Assembly (NCBI RefSeq): GCF_013033965.1
Contig: NZ_WQFE01000003.1
Coordinates: forward strand, 1-64,000
Origin: Ruegeria atlantica
GTDB taxonomy: Bacteria; Pseudomonadota; Alphaproteobacteria; Rhodobacterales; Rhodobacteraceae
Length of the DNA stretch: 64,000 nucleotides
Direction: 5' to 3'
Part shown: positions 28,907-37,294 of the stretch, piece after piece
Layout of the letters: the number at the start of each line of letters is the position of its first letter
Numbering within the stretch: position 1 is the first letter of the stretch
Notes under the pieces: model-generated
What the model was told of the DNA's origin: nothing
The model's database searches: none
What the model saw: the letters and a program-made list of their open reading frames with translations, nothing else
Program-made: the position numbers and the translations under genes

Positions 28907-29683
28907 ATGCAAAGCGAGATATACCCGGAGGACGCCAGGACTCGAAAATTCCGGCAGAGGCCGCACAACCGCTATTGGTGGTACAAACTGGCCGACACAG
29001 ATTATATTCCTCCAGTATATGGATATTTAACTGACGAAGAGTGGTCGATAATTGACCAATGGCACACCGATAGTGGTGAGCAATTTGAAAACCCAGGTGA
29101 GATTACGGTTCCCGGAATATCGATGCTGCTTGGATTGATTGGTGGCAACGGAGTTTCAAGAATTGTTCAGTGCGGCCACTATGCCGGCTACTCAACACTA
29201 TTGTTGGGCTTCATGCTTCGGCGCATGGGCAAGCCGCATAGTTTGTTTAGTATTGATATCGATCCTGATGTGACCGAATACACGCGAAGCTGGGTAGAGA
29301 AAGCCGGACTGAGCGATTTTGTTCACTTGGAGGTGTCAGACTCTGCCGACCCAGCCATACCGGAGAAAGCCGAGCAGTTCCTGACGGGAAAGCCGCAACT
29401 GGTGTTCATTGATTCGTCGCATCAATATGCCCACACGTTCAGAGAACTAGACCTGTGGTATGATGTCTTGCCAGTTGGAGGGCTATGCGTCTTGCATGAC
29501 GTAAGCGAGTTTGCGAGATCCTTCGACGCAAGCGGCGAAGGCGGCGTAAAAAAAGCACTCAACGAATGGGCAGAGAAAAACGGAGTTCAATGTTTTACTA
29601 TGAACGGGTTCGTTGAGAATTCGCCGCCTGACGATTTGGTTTACCGCGATGGGTGTGGTTTAGGGCTGTTGCAAAAAGTTTGA
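28907..29683 (+). CDS. Class I SAM-dependent methyltransferase
   Basis: A 258-residue methyltransferase of the Methyltransf_24/CmcI-like type. The SAM-binding strand and loop are IVQCGHYAGYSTLLLG (about 86-101), followed by the acidic end of strand 2 in SIDIDPD (115-121). D169 in FIDSSHQYAHTF and H197-D198 in GGLCVLHD are consistent with the metal site of O-methyltransferases in this group. The substrate is unknown. Base and codon use is clearly more A+T-rich than the neighbours (for example ATA, TTA and AGA codons), the gene stands alone, and a polymerase relic lies just upstream, so recent transfer is likely. Confidence 0.85.
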   Translation: MQSEIYPEDARTRKFRQRPHNRYWWYKLADTDYIPPVYGYLTDEEWSIIDQWHTDSGEQFENPGEITVPGISMLLGLIGGNGVSRIVQCGHYAGYSTLLLGFMLRRMGKPHSLFSIDIDPDVTEYTRSWVEKAGLSDFVHLEVSDSADPAIPEKAEQFLTGKPQLVFIDSSHQYAHTFRELDLWYDVLPVGGLCVLHDVSEFARSFDASGEGGVKKALNEWAEKNGVQCFTMNGFVENSPPDDLVYRDGCGLGLLQKV

Positions 29684-29815
29684 GACAGCAAGAAAAATTA
29701 ACTCCACCGACAGCACGCCCTTGTCCGGTCAGGGTTCTAGGTATCCTAAATCAACGGAAATCCAGATAAAGCCAGGTTCGGAGTACGTCGTTGACGCTGA
29801 CAGTTCTGTAGATTG

Positions 29816-30505
29816 TTATTGCTTAAACAACACCCCCTGCGCCTGTTTATCCCGGTGATCCCCACGTAACTCTGCATGCAGCGCCCGTCCGGCTTGAACC
29901 CCCGGGCGTGCGCTCACCGTTTCAAGCCATCGGGTGAAGTGCGGCTTATCCTCTAGCACCTGCTGCTGGCCTTCCCACAGGCTGGCCCAGCCCCAGATCG
30001 ACATGTCTGCGATCGAATAGAAATCGCCCGCGACGTATTCGTTTTCGGCCAGACGTCGATCCAGCACGCCATAAAGTCGCCCGACTTCGGTGCGGTAGCG
30101 GTCTTTGGGATAGGGAAGGTCTTGTGGCGGATCCAGTTGAGGGGCGTATTTCAGGAAGTGATGCGCCTGACCCGCCATAGGTCCGACGCCGCCCATCTGC
30201 CACATCAGCCATTCCTCGACGGCGATCCGGTCACGCTCGGTGCTGCCGTAAAAGCGTCCAGTCTTGCGGGCCAGGTACATCAGGATCGCGCCGCTCTCAA
30301 AAACCGAGATCGGCGCGCCGTCGGGGCCGTCGGGGTCGACGATTGCGGGCATGCGGTTGTTGGGGGCGATCTTCAGAAACTCGGGGTCGAACTGATCACC
30401 CTTGCCGATATTGATCAGGTACGTGGTGAAGGGCAGCTCCATCTCTTCCAAAGCGATGGATGCCTTCCAGCCATTCGGCGTGGGCCAGAAATACAGATCG
30501 ATCAT
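29816..30505 (-). CDS. Glutathione S-transferase, YfcG/Nu-class type
   Basis: A 229-residue GST of the YfcG/YghU type, disulfide-bond reductases that bind two glutathiones. Marks are the N-terminal LYFWPTPNGWKASIALEE (conserved T and N), the cis-Pro loop IAPNNRMPAIVDPDGPDG, SVFESGAILMYLA, and the helical domain with WQMGGVGPMAGQAHHF. The molecule matches this class over its whole length. It stands alone on the minus strand, divergent from the metZ leader, with a 131-bp A+T-richer gap to the methyltransferase. Confidence 0.92.
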   Translation of the reverse strand: MIDLYFWPTPNGWKASIALEEMELPFTTYLINIGKGDQFDPEFLKIAPNNRMPAIVDPDGPDGAPISVFESGAILMYLARKTGRFYGSTERDRIAVEEWLMWQMGGVGPMAGQAHHFLKYAPQLDPPQDLPYPKDRYRTEVGRLYGVLDRRLAENEYVAGDFYSIADMSIWGWASLWEGQQQVLEDKPHFTRWLETVSARPGVQAGRALHAELRGDHRDKQAQGVLFKQ

Positions 30506-30592
30506 GGTGCCTCCTCAGGTTGACCAGATCATGCGGTATTCTGCGCGATCGGCAAGAGGTGGTTACGAAAGCGTGACACGGAGCAAGCAGGC

Positions 30593-30621
30593 TTGACGGC
30601 TAGGGACGCGCGGCGTATTTG
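30593..30621 (+). promoter_or_regulatory. Candidate sigma-70 promoter for metZ leader
   Basis: TTGACG at 30593-30598, a 17-nt spacer, and TATTTG at 30616-30621. A start at about 30629 would place the SAM-II aptamer directly at the 5' end of the RNA. No mapping data are available, so this rests on motif and position. Confidence 0.55.
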
Positions 30622-30635
30622 CGTCGCAGAAGCTA

Positions 30636-30690
30636 CGTGGCGATTTGTTACCGGATTGCGGGCCACGCTAAACAACACCGCTAAAAGGTC
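30636..30690 (+). ncRNA. SAM-II riboswitch aptamer (metZ leader)
   Basis: The conserved SAM-II pattern is present. P1 is CGTGG (30636-30640) with CCACG (30663-30667). The loop is CGATTTGTTACCGGATTGC, the A-rich linker is TAAACAAC, and the 3' strand GCTAAAAGG (30680-30688) folds back as the pseudoknot. SAM-II aptamers are known in alphaproteobacteria ahead of metA, metX and metZ and lower expression when S-adenosylmethionine is abundant. It sits 80 bp before the metZ start. Confidence 0.85.
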
Positions 30691-30701
30691 AGGATGAAAG
30701 G

Positions 30702-30734
30702 CCCCTTTCGCTTGACCGCGTCTGGGGTTTTTTT
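30702..30734 (+). terminator. Riboswitch expression platform: terminator hairpin
   Basis: CCCC (30702-30705) pairs with GGGG (30724-30727) and inner CGC (30709-30711) with GCG (30718-30720), with a 3x3 internal loop. Seven T follow at 30728-30734. A competing fold pairs GGTCA (30687-30691) with TGACC (30713-30717) and AAAG with CTTT inside it. The competing fold begins on the last bases of the aptamer. Confidence 0.6.
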
Positions 30735-30769
30735 GATGCCCTTGCCAGACAAGGGTCGAGAGGAATGAG

Positions 30770-31960
30770 ATGAGCGAGAGCTGGAACAAACGCACCCAAG
30801 CCGTCCATGGCGGCACCCGTCGCAGCCAATACAACGAAGTCAGCGAAGCGATCTTTCTGACACAGGGCTTTGTCTATGAGACGGCCGAACAGGCCGAGGC
30901 ACGGTTTATTGAGACTGGCCCGGATGAATTCATCTATGCCCGCTACGGCAACCCGACCGTTTCGATGTTCGAACAGCGCATAGCCGCGTTGGAAGGTGGC
31001 GAAGACGCATTCGCGACCGCGTCAGGCATGGCGGCGGTGAATGCGGCGCTGACTTCGATGCTTCAGGCAGGCGATCATGTGGTCTCCGCCAAGGCATTGT
31101 TCGGGTCCTGTCTGTATATTCTCGAGAATATCCTCACCCGTTTTGGCGTGGATGTCACCTTTGTCGACGGCACCGATTTGAATGCCTGGAAAGCTGCGAT
31201 ACGTCCTGAAACCAAAGCGGTATTCTTCGAGTCCATGTCGAACCCGACGCTTGAGGTCATTGATATCTCGGCGGTTGCTGAACTGGCCCATGCGGTGGGT
31301 GCGGTGGTGATCGTGGACAACGTCTTTTCTACGCCTGTCTTCTCGCGCGCGATCGAACAAGGTGCGGATGTGGTCGTCTATTCGGCGACCAAGCATATCG
31401 ACGGGCAGGGGCGTGCCCTGGGTGGTGTCATCATTGGCACCAAGGATTTCATTCGCGGAACGGTTGAGCCTTACCTGAAACATACCGGCGGCGCGCTGAG
31501 CCCGTTCAACGCGTGGATCATGCTGAAGGGCCTGGAAACGATGGCGTTGCGCGTTAACGCTCAGGCAGAGACGGCACAGACCATTGCCGAAGCGCTTGAG
31601 GGGCACGGGGCGCTTGAACGGACGCTTTACCCGGGTCTGAAAACCCATGCGCAGAATGCGTTGGTGCAGACCCAATTGGGCGGTAAAGGCGGAACGGTCC
31701 TGTCGCTGGATATCAAGGGCGGCAAGGACGCGGCGTTTGCCTTCCTTAACGCGCTGACGATCCCTGTCATCTCGAACAATCTGGGCGACGCTAAGTCGAT
31801 TGCGACACATCCGGCTACAACGACGCATCAGCGTCTGACCGATGATCAGAAGGATGAACTGGGCATCACACCTGGCCTTGTCCGCTTTTCCGTAGGGTTG
31901 GAGGACGCCGGTGATTTGCTTGCAGACATCAAGCAGGCACTGGACATGTCGCAACGTTAA
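30770..31960 (+). CDS. metZ: O-succinylhomoserine sulfhydrylase
   Basis: MetZ, 396 residues, a PLP enzyme of the Cys/Met metabolism family. It makes homocysteine directly from O-succinylhomoserine and sulfide. The PLP lysine is K208 (YSATKHIDGQGR), with RYGNPT at about 58-64 and the cofactor-stacking and phosphate region TASGMAAVNAAL near 83-94. The ATG at 30770 has AGAGGA about 6 nt upstream. It is transcribed from its own leader carrying a SAM-II riboswitch and a terminator hairpin, so feedback by SAM is expected. FolE2 follows after a 169-bp gap. Confidence 0.96.
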   Translation: MSESWNKRTQAVHGGTRRSQYNEVSEAIFLTQGFVYETAEQAEARFIETGPDEFIYARYGNPTVSMFEQRIAALEGGEDAFATASGMAAVNAALTSMLQAGDHVVSAKALFGSCLYILENILTRFGVDVTFVDGTDLNAWKAAIRPETKAVFFESMSNPTLEVIDISAVAELAHAVGAVVIVDNVFSTPVFSRAIEQGADVVVYSATKHIDGQGRALGGVIIGTKDFIRGTVEPYLKHTGGALSPFNAWIMLKGLETMALRVNAQAETAQTIAEALEGHGALERTLYPGLKTHAQNALVQTQLGGKGGTVLSLDIKGGKDAAFAFLNALTIPVISNNLGDAKSIATHPATTTHQRLTDDQKDELGITPGLVRFSVGLEDAGDLLADIKQALDMSQR

Positions 31961-32129
31961 ATTGCGGAAGCTGTTTACTGCGTGCCGGGGCGAAACTAGG
32001 TGAAAATGACGTAAGCCATGCGATTTTCGCCGAATTTCGATCCGGGCTGTGCTTTTCAGCGTATAAAGCTACACTGGAAAGCAAGCCGAACAGGAATACA
32101 GCCCGGCGACCAACCGAGGAACCCGATCG

Positions 32130-33233
32130 ATGAACGTGCACCCCCGCGACATTGAGGATATGCCCGACAACGACCAAGCCGCAGCCGCACTGAAAACGTT
32201 GCGCAAATGGGCCGAGTCTGCGACCGAGGCCGAGATTAGCCAGCTTGACCCGGCAATTGCGCGTCTTGTTCCTGGTCTTGTTCCTGTGAACTATCCGTCC
32301 CTGTCGCGCGAATACCCCGAAGGGTTCGCAGTCGATAGCGCGTATCGCGCGACCTTGCCGGATTTGCAGAATGGCCCGTCCAGTCTGATCCGGGGTGCCA
32401 AGCAGCAGATTCAACATGTTGGTATCTCGAATTTCCGCCTGCCGATCCGGTTTCATCGCAAGCACGGCGATGATCTGACGCTTGAAACCTCGGTCACAGG
32501 CACCGTCAGTCTTGAGGCCGAAAAGAAGGGCATCAACATGTCCCGGATCATGCGGTCTTTCTACAAGCATGCCGAGCGTACGTTCAGCTTTGAGGTCATA
32601 GAGGCCGCGCTGAATGATTATATGACCGATCTGGACAGCTTTGATGCGCGCATCCAGATGCGGTTCTCCTATCCCGACCGCGTGCAAAGCCTGCGATCCG
32701 GGTTGGAGGGGTACCAGTATTACGACATCGCGTTGGAGTTGGTCGAACAGGGCGGCGTGCGCCAGAAGATCATGCATCTGGATTACGTCTATTCTTCGAC
32801 GTGCCCCTGTTCGTTGGAGCTCAGCGAACACGCGCGCTCGACCCGCGGACAACTGGCAACGCCGCATTCCCAGCGCTCGGTGGCGCGGATTTCTGTCGTG
32901 GTTGATTGCGATACGGATTGTTTGTGGTTCGAGGATCTGATTGCCATCTGCCGCCGCGCCGTTCCGACCGAGACGCAGGTAATGGTCAAACGCGAGGACG
33001 AACAAGCCTTTGCTGAGCTAAATGCAGCCAATCCGATCTTTGTCGAAGATGCGGCCCGCCTGTTCTGTGCCGAATTGCTGGCCGATCACCATATCGGCGA
33101 TTTCCGTGTTGTCGCAAGCCATCAGGAAAGCCTTCACAGCCACGATGCGGTTTCGGTTTTGACCGAAGGTCCGACCTTTGTGTCACCCAGCCTGGACCCA
33201 CGGCTATTCACCACTCTTTTCCACGTCGGGTGA
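32130..33233 (+). CDS. folE2: GTP cyclohydrolase FolE2 (type IB)
   Basis: FolE2, 367 residues, the type IB GTP cyclohydrolase that makes 7,8-dihydroneopterin triphosphate, the first step of folate synthesis. Family marks are QHVGISNFRLPI, YSSTCPCSLELSEH with the metal-binding Cys, HSQRS and the C-terminal ASHQESLHSHDAVSVL. In many bacteria FolE2 replaces or backs up zinc-dependent FolE, sometimes under Zur control. I see no clear Zur box in the 169-bp upstream region. The later steps FolB and FolP are at 49.9-51.9 kb. Confidence 0.96.
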   Translation: MNVHPRDIEDMPDNDQAAAALKTLRKWAESATEAEISQLDPAIARLVPGLVPVNYPSLSREYPEGFAVDSAYRATLPDLQNGPSSLIRGAKQQIQHVGISNFRLPIRFHRKHGDDLTLETSVTGTVSLEAEKKGINMSRIMRSFYKHAERTFSFEVIEAALNDYMTDLDSFDARIQMRFSYPDRVQSLRSGLEGYQYYDIALELVEQGGVRQKIMHLDYVYSSTCPCSLELSEHARSTRGQLATPHSQRSVARISVVVDCDTDCLWFEDLIAICRRAVPTETQVMVKREDEQAFAELNAANPIFVEDAARLFCAELLADHHIGDFRVVASHQESLHSHDAVSVLTEGPTFVSPSLDPRLFTTLFHVG

Positions 33234-33329
33234 CGGGCAGGGTGGATCAATAAAGTATCAATTTTAGACTAAAAGCGGTTTTCCGCCGCACTGCGGCAAT
33301 TCGTGCTGCGCTTGCATGGTTTTTCACGC

Positions 33330-33469
33330 TAAACTGGTGCGGAATGCAGCCGGGGCAGGCGAACTTCTGTTCGTGCGTCTGCCGCCCTGAAAGGAAGCTG
33401 GGACGTGCGACGCTCAGGACTTCGTGACTGCCTGATCCGCCCGAGCAATCGGGACGGGCAGGTCTTTTT
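33330..33469 (+). ncRNA. Candidate structured small RNA or leader
   Basis: The 278-bp gap between folE2 and the next gene holds at least two strong hairpins. The first is at 33354-33383 (GGCAG/CTGCC outer stem, GAAC-TTCT-GTTC inner stem). The second is the terminator at 33430-33469. Between them lies a stretch with AAAGGAAGCTGGGAC. The whole may be a free-standing small RNA, a folE2 3' UTR or a leader of the downstream gene. It does not match SRP RNA, tmRNA or RNase P RNA features I know. The boundaries are estimates. Confidence 0.3.
33430..33469 (+). terminator. Strong Rho-independent terminator
   Basis: GCCTG-AT-CCG-CCCGA, loop GCAA, TCGGG-A-CGG-G-CAGG, then TCTTTTT. The stem has about 12 base pairs with small bulges, and a GNRA-like loop. 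It ends a transcript 43 bp before the next gene's start codon, so that gene needs a promoter downstream or readthrough. Confidence 0.75.
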
Positions 33470-33511
33470 ACTCTTTTGCAGGCTGCATCGCTTTCAGAGG
33501 AGAACTAACGT

Positions 33512-34165
33512 ATGAATCCAATTTCCCAACCGCTGGAGTTTCAGGCCGCAGCCATCCGAATGGCCGGCTATGCGGTTAGAAACCAGATGAAAATTATGCA
33601 GATTTTGACCCGTTCGGCGATGGAGCTGCCGTTTGTGTCGGTTAGTGCCCTGCACGCGTCAGCTTCGGCTCCGAACCCGGTGGCATCTTCGGCAAAAGTC
33701 GCGCCCAAGACCAAACCGGTTGCCAGGGTTAAACCCGCCGCAGCAACCAAGCCCAAGCCCGTGGCTCGTAAGAAAGCGATTGCAAAACCCAAGGTCGAAT
33801 CACCTAAGCAGACCGCGACCAAAACCGCTTCGGTGGCAGCCAAGGCTTCGGAAAGAACGGCCGCCAAACCAGCTGTTGTCAATAAGACGTCAGCGCCGAA
33901 ACCAAAGCCAGTGGCGGCAAAAACTGCTGCATCCAAGGCACAAGCCGCGCCAACGGCGAAACCGCAGTTCGCCGCCAGGGCAGAGGCACCGAAAGTGGCG
34001 GTTAAACCCGCTGTGAAACCGGCGACCGCCAAACCAGCCGCCAAACCAGTCACAGAGAAACCAGCGCCTGCAAAAGCAGAGGCAGCGACAACAGCGGCGC
34101 GCCGGACACGTGCACCGTCCAAACCACCCGCGATGCCGGTATCAGCGAGTAAAACGGAGGAGTAA
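33512..34165 (+). CDS. Ala/Lys/Pro-rich protein with phasin-like N-terminus
   Basis: A 217-residue protein of two parts. Residues 1-45 (FQAAAIRMAGYAVRNQMKIMQIL) are an amphipathic, conserved-looking helix region. The rest is low-complexity Ala/Lys/Pro/Thr, with repeated AAKP, KPVA and AKPA units, very like histone H1 or PHA-granule DNA-binding tails. It could coat polyester granules or bind nucleic acid; both are inference. The start ATG at 33512 has AGAGGAGAA about 9 nt upstream. It follows a strong terminator and lies 51 bp before trkH. Confidence 0.7.
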   Translation: MNPISQPLEFQAAAIRMAGYAVRNQMKIMQILTRSAMELPFVSVSALHASASAPNPVASSAKVAPKTKPVARVKPAAATKPKPVARKKAIAKPKVESPKQTATKTASVAAKASERTAAKPAVVNKTSAPKPKPVAAKTAASKAQAAPTAKPQFAARAEAPKVAVKPAVKPATAKPAAKPVTEKPAPAKAEAATTAARRTRAPSKPPAMPVSASKTEE

Positions 34166-34216
34166 TACCCGACACCGGCTTGACACAGTCGTGCAGGCGC
34201 GCCAACGCTGCGCCTC

Positions 34217-35665
34217 ATGACGGATATGCGCCCGGTTGGATATGTGATTGGCCTGTTGGTCGCCATTCTTGGGGCGACCATGCTGCTGCCTATGCTTGCG
34301 GACTTCATAGAAGGCCGGGGTGAATGGCACGTTTTTCTGGAAAGCGGCGTCATCACGATTCTGACCGGTGTCATTCTGGCGATGAGCTGTTCGAACGGTG
34401 TTGGCGAAGGTCTGACGATCCGTCAGACCTTTTTGCTGACCACAGGTGTCTGGGTCGCGTTGCCGTTTTTCGGCGCCATCCCGTTTCTGTTCGGCGAGAC
34501 CGAGCTGCGCTTTGTCGACGCCTATTTCGAGGCGATGTCGGGCCTGACAACGACCGGTTCGACCGTGATTTCCGGTCTTGATAACCTGCCGCAGGGTTTG
34601 TTGCTGTGGCGCGGGTTGCTGCAATGGCTGGGCGGCATCGGTATCATCGTCGTCGCCATGGTCTTCCTGCCCGAGCTTCGGGTCGGGGGTATGCAGATCT
34701 TCCGCTCGGAAGGATTTGAAACCATGGGAAAAATCCTGCCGCGTGCGCAAGAGATTGCTGGGCAGATTTCTCTGATCTATGTCTTTCTGACCATTGTCTG
34801 CGCGTTGGTCTACGCCGGTCTCGGCATGGGTTTTTTTGATGCGGTGGTGCACGCGCTGACGACGATCTCAACCGGCGGATTTTCGAATTATGACGCGTCG
34901 TTCGGCACGTTTTCGGGTCCGGCGGAATATGCGGCCTCGGTCTTCATGATCCTCGCCGCGTTGCCGTTCGTGCGCTACGTCCAGTTTGCCAATGGCAATA
35001 CCACGTCCATTTTCCGGGACAGCCAGATACGGACATTTCTGGCGACTATTCTGGTGTTGGTTGTCATCATGGCGGTCTTTCTGACATCCGTGTTCCCGCA
35101 CCATTGGGAACAGGCGGTCCGGGAATCTCTGTTCAACATCACCTCGATCATTTCGGGCACTGGTTATGCCAGCGTGGACTACATGGGGTGGGGCAGTTTC
35201 GCGATCATGATGTTCTTTCTGATTGGTTTGATCGGTGGTTGCGCGGGCTCGACCGCCTGTTCCATCAAGATCTTCCGGTATCAACTGCTGTTTGCGTCGA
35301 TCAAGACCCAGATCCGTCGTATCCGCTCCCCTCATGGGGTCTTTATGCCGCAATATGATGGCCGCTCGATCGGCCCGGACGTTTTGACCTCGGTCATGAG
35401 CTTTTTCATGTTTTTCGTAGTCTCGCTGGGTGTTTTAGCCTGGGCGCTGGCACTGACAGGTTTGGATTTCATAACAGCCGTGTCCGGAGCGGCGACTGCG
35501 CTGGCCAATGTAGGGCCGGGGCTGGGGGATCAGATCGGGCCGGCCGGCAACTTTGCGGGGCTCAGCGATACCGCGAAATGGCTACTATCGATCGGTATGC
35601 TGGTGGGGCGGCTTGAACTTTTGGCCGTCTACGCTCTGTTCACTGTCCAGTTCTGGAGGAATTGA
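34217..35665 (+). CDS. trkH: TrkH-family potassium uptake protein
   Basis: TrkH, 482 residues, the K+-translocating membrane subunit of the Trk system. It has about ten helices in four M1-P-M2 repeats. Filter-like signatures such as SGLTTTGSTVIS, TTISTGGFSNYD, SGTGYASVDYMGWGSF and ATALANVGPGLGDQIG show the four selectivity loops with their conserved Gly. The cytoplasmic regulator TrkA is not in this window. The stop overlaps the start of the next gene (TGATG). Confidence 0.95.
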   Translation: MTDMRPVGYVIGLLVAILGATMLLPMLADFIEGRGEWHVFLESGVITILTGVILAMSCSNGVGEGLTIRQTFLLTTGVWVALPFFGAIPFLFGETELRFVDAYFEAMSGLTTTGSTVISGLDNLPQGLLLWRGLLQWLGGIGIIVVAMVFLPELRVGGMQIFRSEGFETMGKILPRAQEIAGQISLIYVFLTIVCALVYAGLGMGFFDAVVHALTTISTGGFSNYDASFGTFSGPAEYAASVFMILAALPFVRYVQFANGNTTSIFRDSQIRTFLATILVLVVIMAVFLTSVFPHHWEQAVRESLFNITSIISGTGYASVDYMGWGSFAIMMFFLIGLIGGCAGSTACSIKIFRYQLLFASIKTQIRRIRSPHGVFMPQYDGRSIGPDVLTSVMSFFMFFVVSLGVLAWALALTGLDFITAVSGAATALANVGPGLGDQIGPAGNFAGLSDTAKWLLSIGMLVGRLELLAVYALFTVQFWRN

Positions 35666-37239
35666 TGAAAAGACCCCTTGGCGCGCAGATTTCGCATATG
35701 CTGCGAGATCGCGGAGTGGATGTGATCTTTGGCATTCCGGGCGTGCACAATCAGGAAATGTATCGTGGGATCGAAGAGGCCGGAATAACCCATGTGCTGG
35801 CCCGGCACGAGCAGGGCGCGGGGTTTATGGCTGACGGCTATGCCCGTGCGACCGGTAAGCCGGGCGTTGCTTATGTCATCACCGGGCCAGGACTGTGCAA
35901 CATCATGACGCCGATGGGCCAGGCCTATACCGACTCTGTGCCAATGCTTGTGATGTCCTCCTGTCTGGATGAAACGCAGGCGGTGCACGGCCAATTGCAC
36001 CAGATGAAAGACCAGCGAGCCGCGGCTGAAACCGTAACCGACTGGTCGCATCAGGCAAACACGGCGCAGGCCGCCTACGGTCTGGTCGAGCGTGCTTTTG
36101 AGGAATTTGAACTTAGCCGTCCACGTCCGAAGCACATTCAGGTGCCGATTGCACAGCTTGAGGCCGAAGCGGACCCCGCACCCTTTCCCAACCAGCCTGG
36201 TTTGCGAACAAAGGTGCTACCGCAGGACGTTGCGCCGGTGTTGTCCATGCTGAACATCGCGCAGCGCCCGTTGTTTGTTCTGGGTGGCGGCGCCCGGTCG
36301 AATCTGTGGCGGCAGATCCTGACACAACTGGGCGCGGCATGTTTCACCACCTATGCCGGGCGCGGAATGGCGGGGTTGGGCTATGCCTTGGACTTTGGGG
36401 CCACGTTGCCACGACCGGGCAGCGCCGATGTCATCGCCTCGGCCGATCTTGTGGTTGTTGTGGGCGCGGAATTGGGCGAGGTCGACTTGTGGCGAAACAC
36501 ATTGGGCCACACGGCCAATCTGGTGCGTATAGATCTGGACCCGAAGGTGCTGTCGGATCAGCATCGCGCAGCGGTCAAGTTGCAGGCTGACGGGGAAAGC
36601 TTTGCCCATGCACTTTGGGCAGCCATTGATCATGTCAAACCTGCAACTGGCTGGAAATCAGGAGAAGTCACCGGTGCCCGCAGCCGTTGGCGCGCCGAAG
36701 TGGATGCGGAACGACCGGGCATCGTACCGGTGATGGATGCACTGCGCGAAGCCATGCCCGGCGACACCATGATCTATTCTGACATGACCCAGTTCGCATA
36801 TGTCGCCAAAGAAGTCTGGGATATGGCCTATCCCTATCATTGGCATCACCCGACCGGGTTCGGAACGCTTGGCTATGCGCTGCCGGCCGGAATTGGCGGG
36901 GCCGTGGCGCGCCGTGGTAAGCCAACAGCAGTGATCGCCGGAGATTACGGTTTTCACTATACGATGCAAGAGCTTGGGGCAGCCGTAGAGTTGGGCCTGT
37001 CACTGCCGATCATCCTTTGGGACAATGGGAAGCTCAAAGAAATTGAGGACAGTATGGTTCGGAGTCAGATCGCCCCAAAAGCGGTTGTCGCGCGGAACCC
37101 GGATTTCTGCAAACTTGCCGAGGCGTTCGGTGCGTTGTCGTCTGCGCCCTCCAACTTACCCGAGATGCAGGAGGCGGTTCGGTCGGCTTTTGCCGCTCCG
37201 ATTCCGACGCTGATCCGGGTTACACCGGATATCCTTTAG
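35665..37239 (+). CDS. ThDP-dependent enzyme, AruI/acetolactate-synthase-like
   Basis: A 524-residue thiamine-diphosphate enzyme with the three-domain acetolactate-synthase plan: PYR domain (1-170, FGIPGVHNQE and catalytic Glu in ARHEQGAGFMADGYAR), a central domain with GGGARSN and GAELGEVD, and a PP domain with the cofactor motif GDYGFHYTMQELGAAVE...ILWDNG. The GDYGF variant and WDNGKLKEIEDSM are like AruI (5-guanidino-2-oxopentanoate decarboxylase) in arginine transamination, but no aruH neighbour is present, so the substrate is unsure. A TTG at 35662 is in frame, but the ATG at 35665 has GGAGGA at the proper spacing. Confidence 0.85.
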   Translation: MKRPLGAQISHMLRDRGVDVIFGIPGVHNQEMYRGIEEAGITHVLARHEQGAGFMADGYARATGKPGVAYVITGPGLCNIMTPMGQAYTDSVPMLVMSSCLDETQAVHGQLHQMKDQRAAAETVTDWSHQANTAQAAYGLVERAFEEFELSRPRPKHIQVPIAQLEAEADPAPFPNQPGLRTKVLPQDVAPVLSMLNIAQRPLFVLGGGARSNLWRQILTQLGAACFTTYAGRGMAGLGYALDFGATLPRPGSADVIASADLVVVVGAELGEVDLWRNTLGHTANLVRIDLDPKVLSDQHRAAVKLQADGESFAHALWAAIDHVKPATGWKSGEVTGARSRWRAEVDAERPGIVPVMDALREAMPGDTMIYSDMTQFAYVAKEVWDMAYPYHWHHPTGFGTLGYALPAGIGGAVARRGKPTAVIAGDYGFHYTMQELGAAVELGLSLPIILWDNGKLKEIEDSMVRSQIAPKAVVARNPDFCKLAEAFGALSSAPSNLPEMQEAVRSAFAAPIPTLIRVTPDIL

Positions 37240-37247
37240 CCAACGAA

Positions 37248-37275
37248 AAAGCGCCGCTCGTATGAGCGGCGCTTT
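37248..37275. terminator. Bidirectional terminator between convergent genes
   Basis: AAAGCGCCGCTC (37248-37259), loop GTAT, GAGCGGCGCTTT (37264-37275): a 12-bp perfect stem. It serves the ThDP enzyme gene (plus) and the pseudoprotease gene (minus). The T run is short on both sides. Confidence 0.65.
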
Positions 37276-37294
37276 GAACGATTTGGCAACGGGA

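Noticed and set aside
33568..34374. Minus-strand open frame of 268 codons rich in Ala/Gly
   Set aside because: Mirror of the Ala/Lys/Pro-rich gene on the plus strand, which has the ribosome site and a coherent N-terminus.
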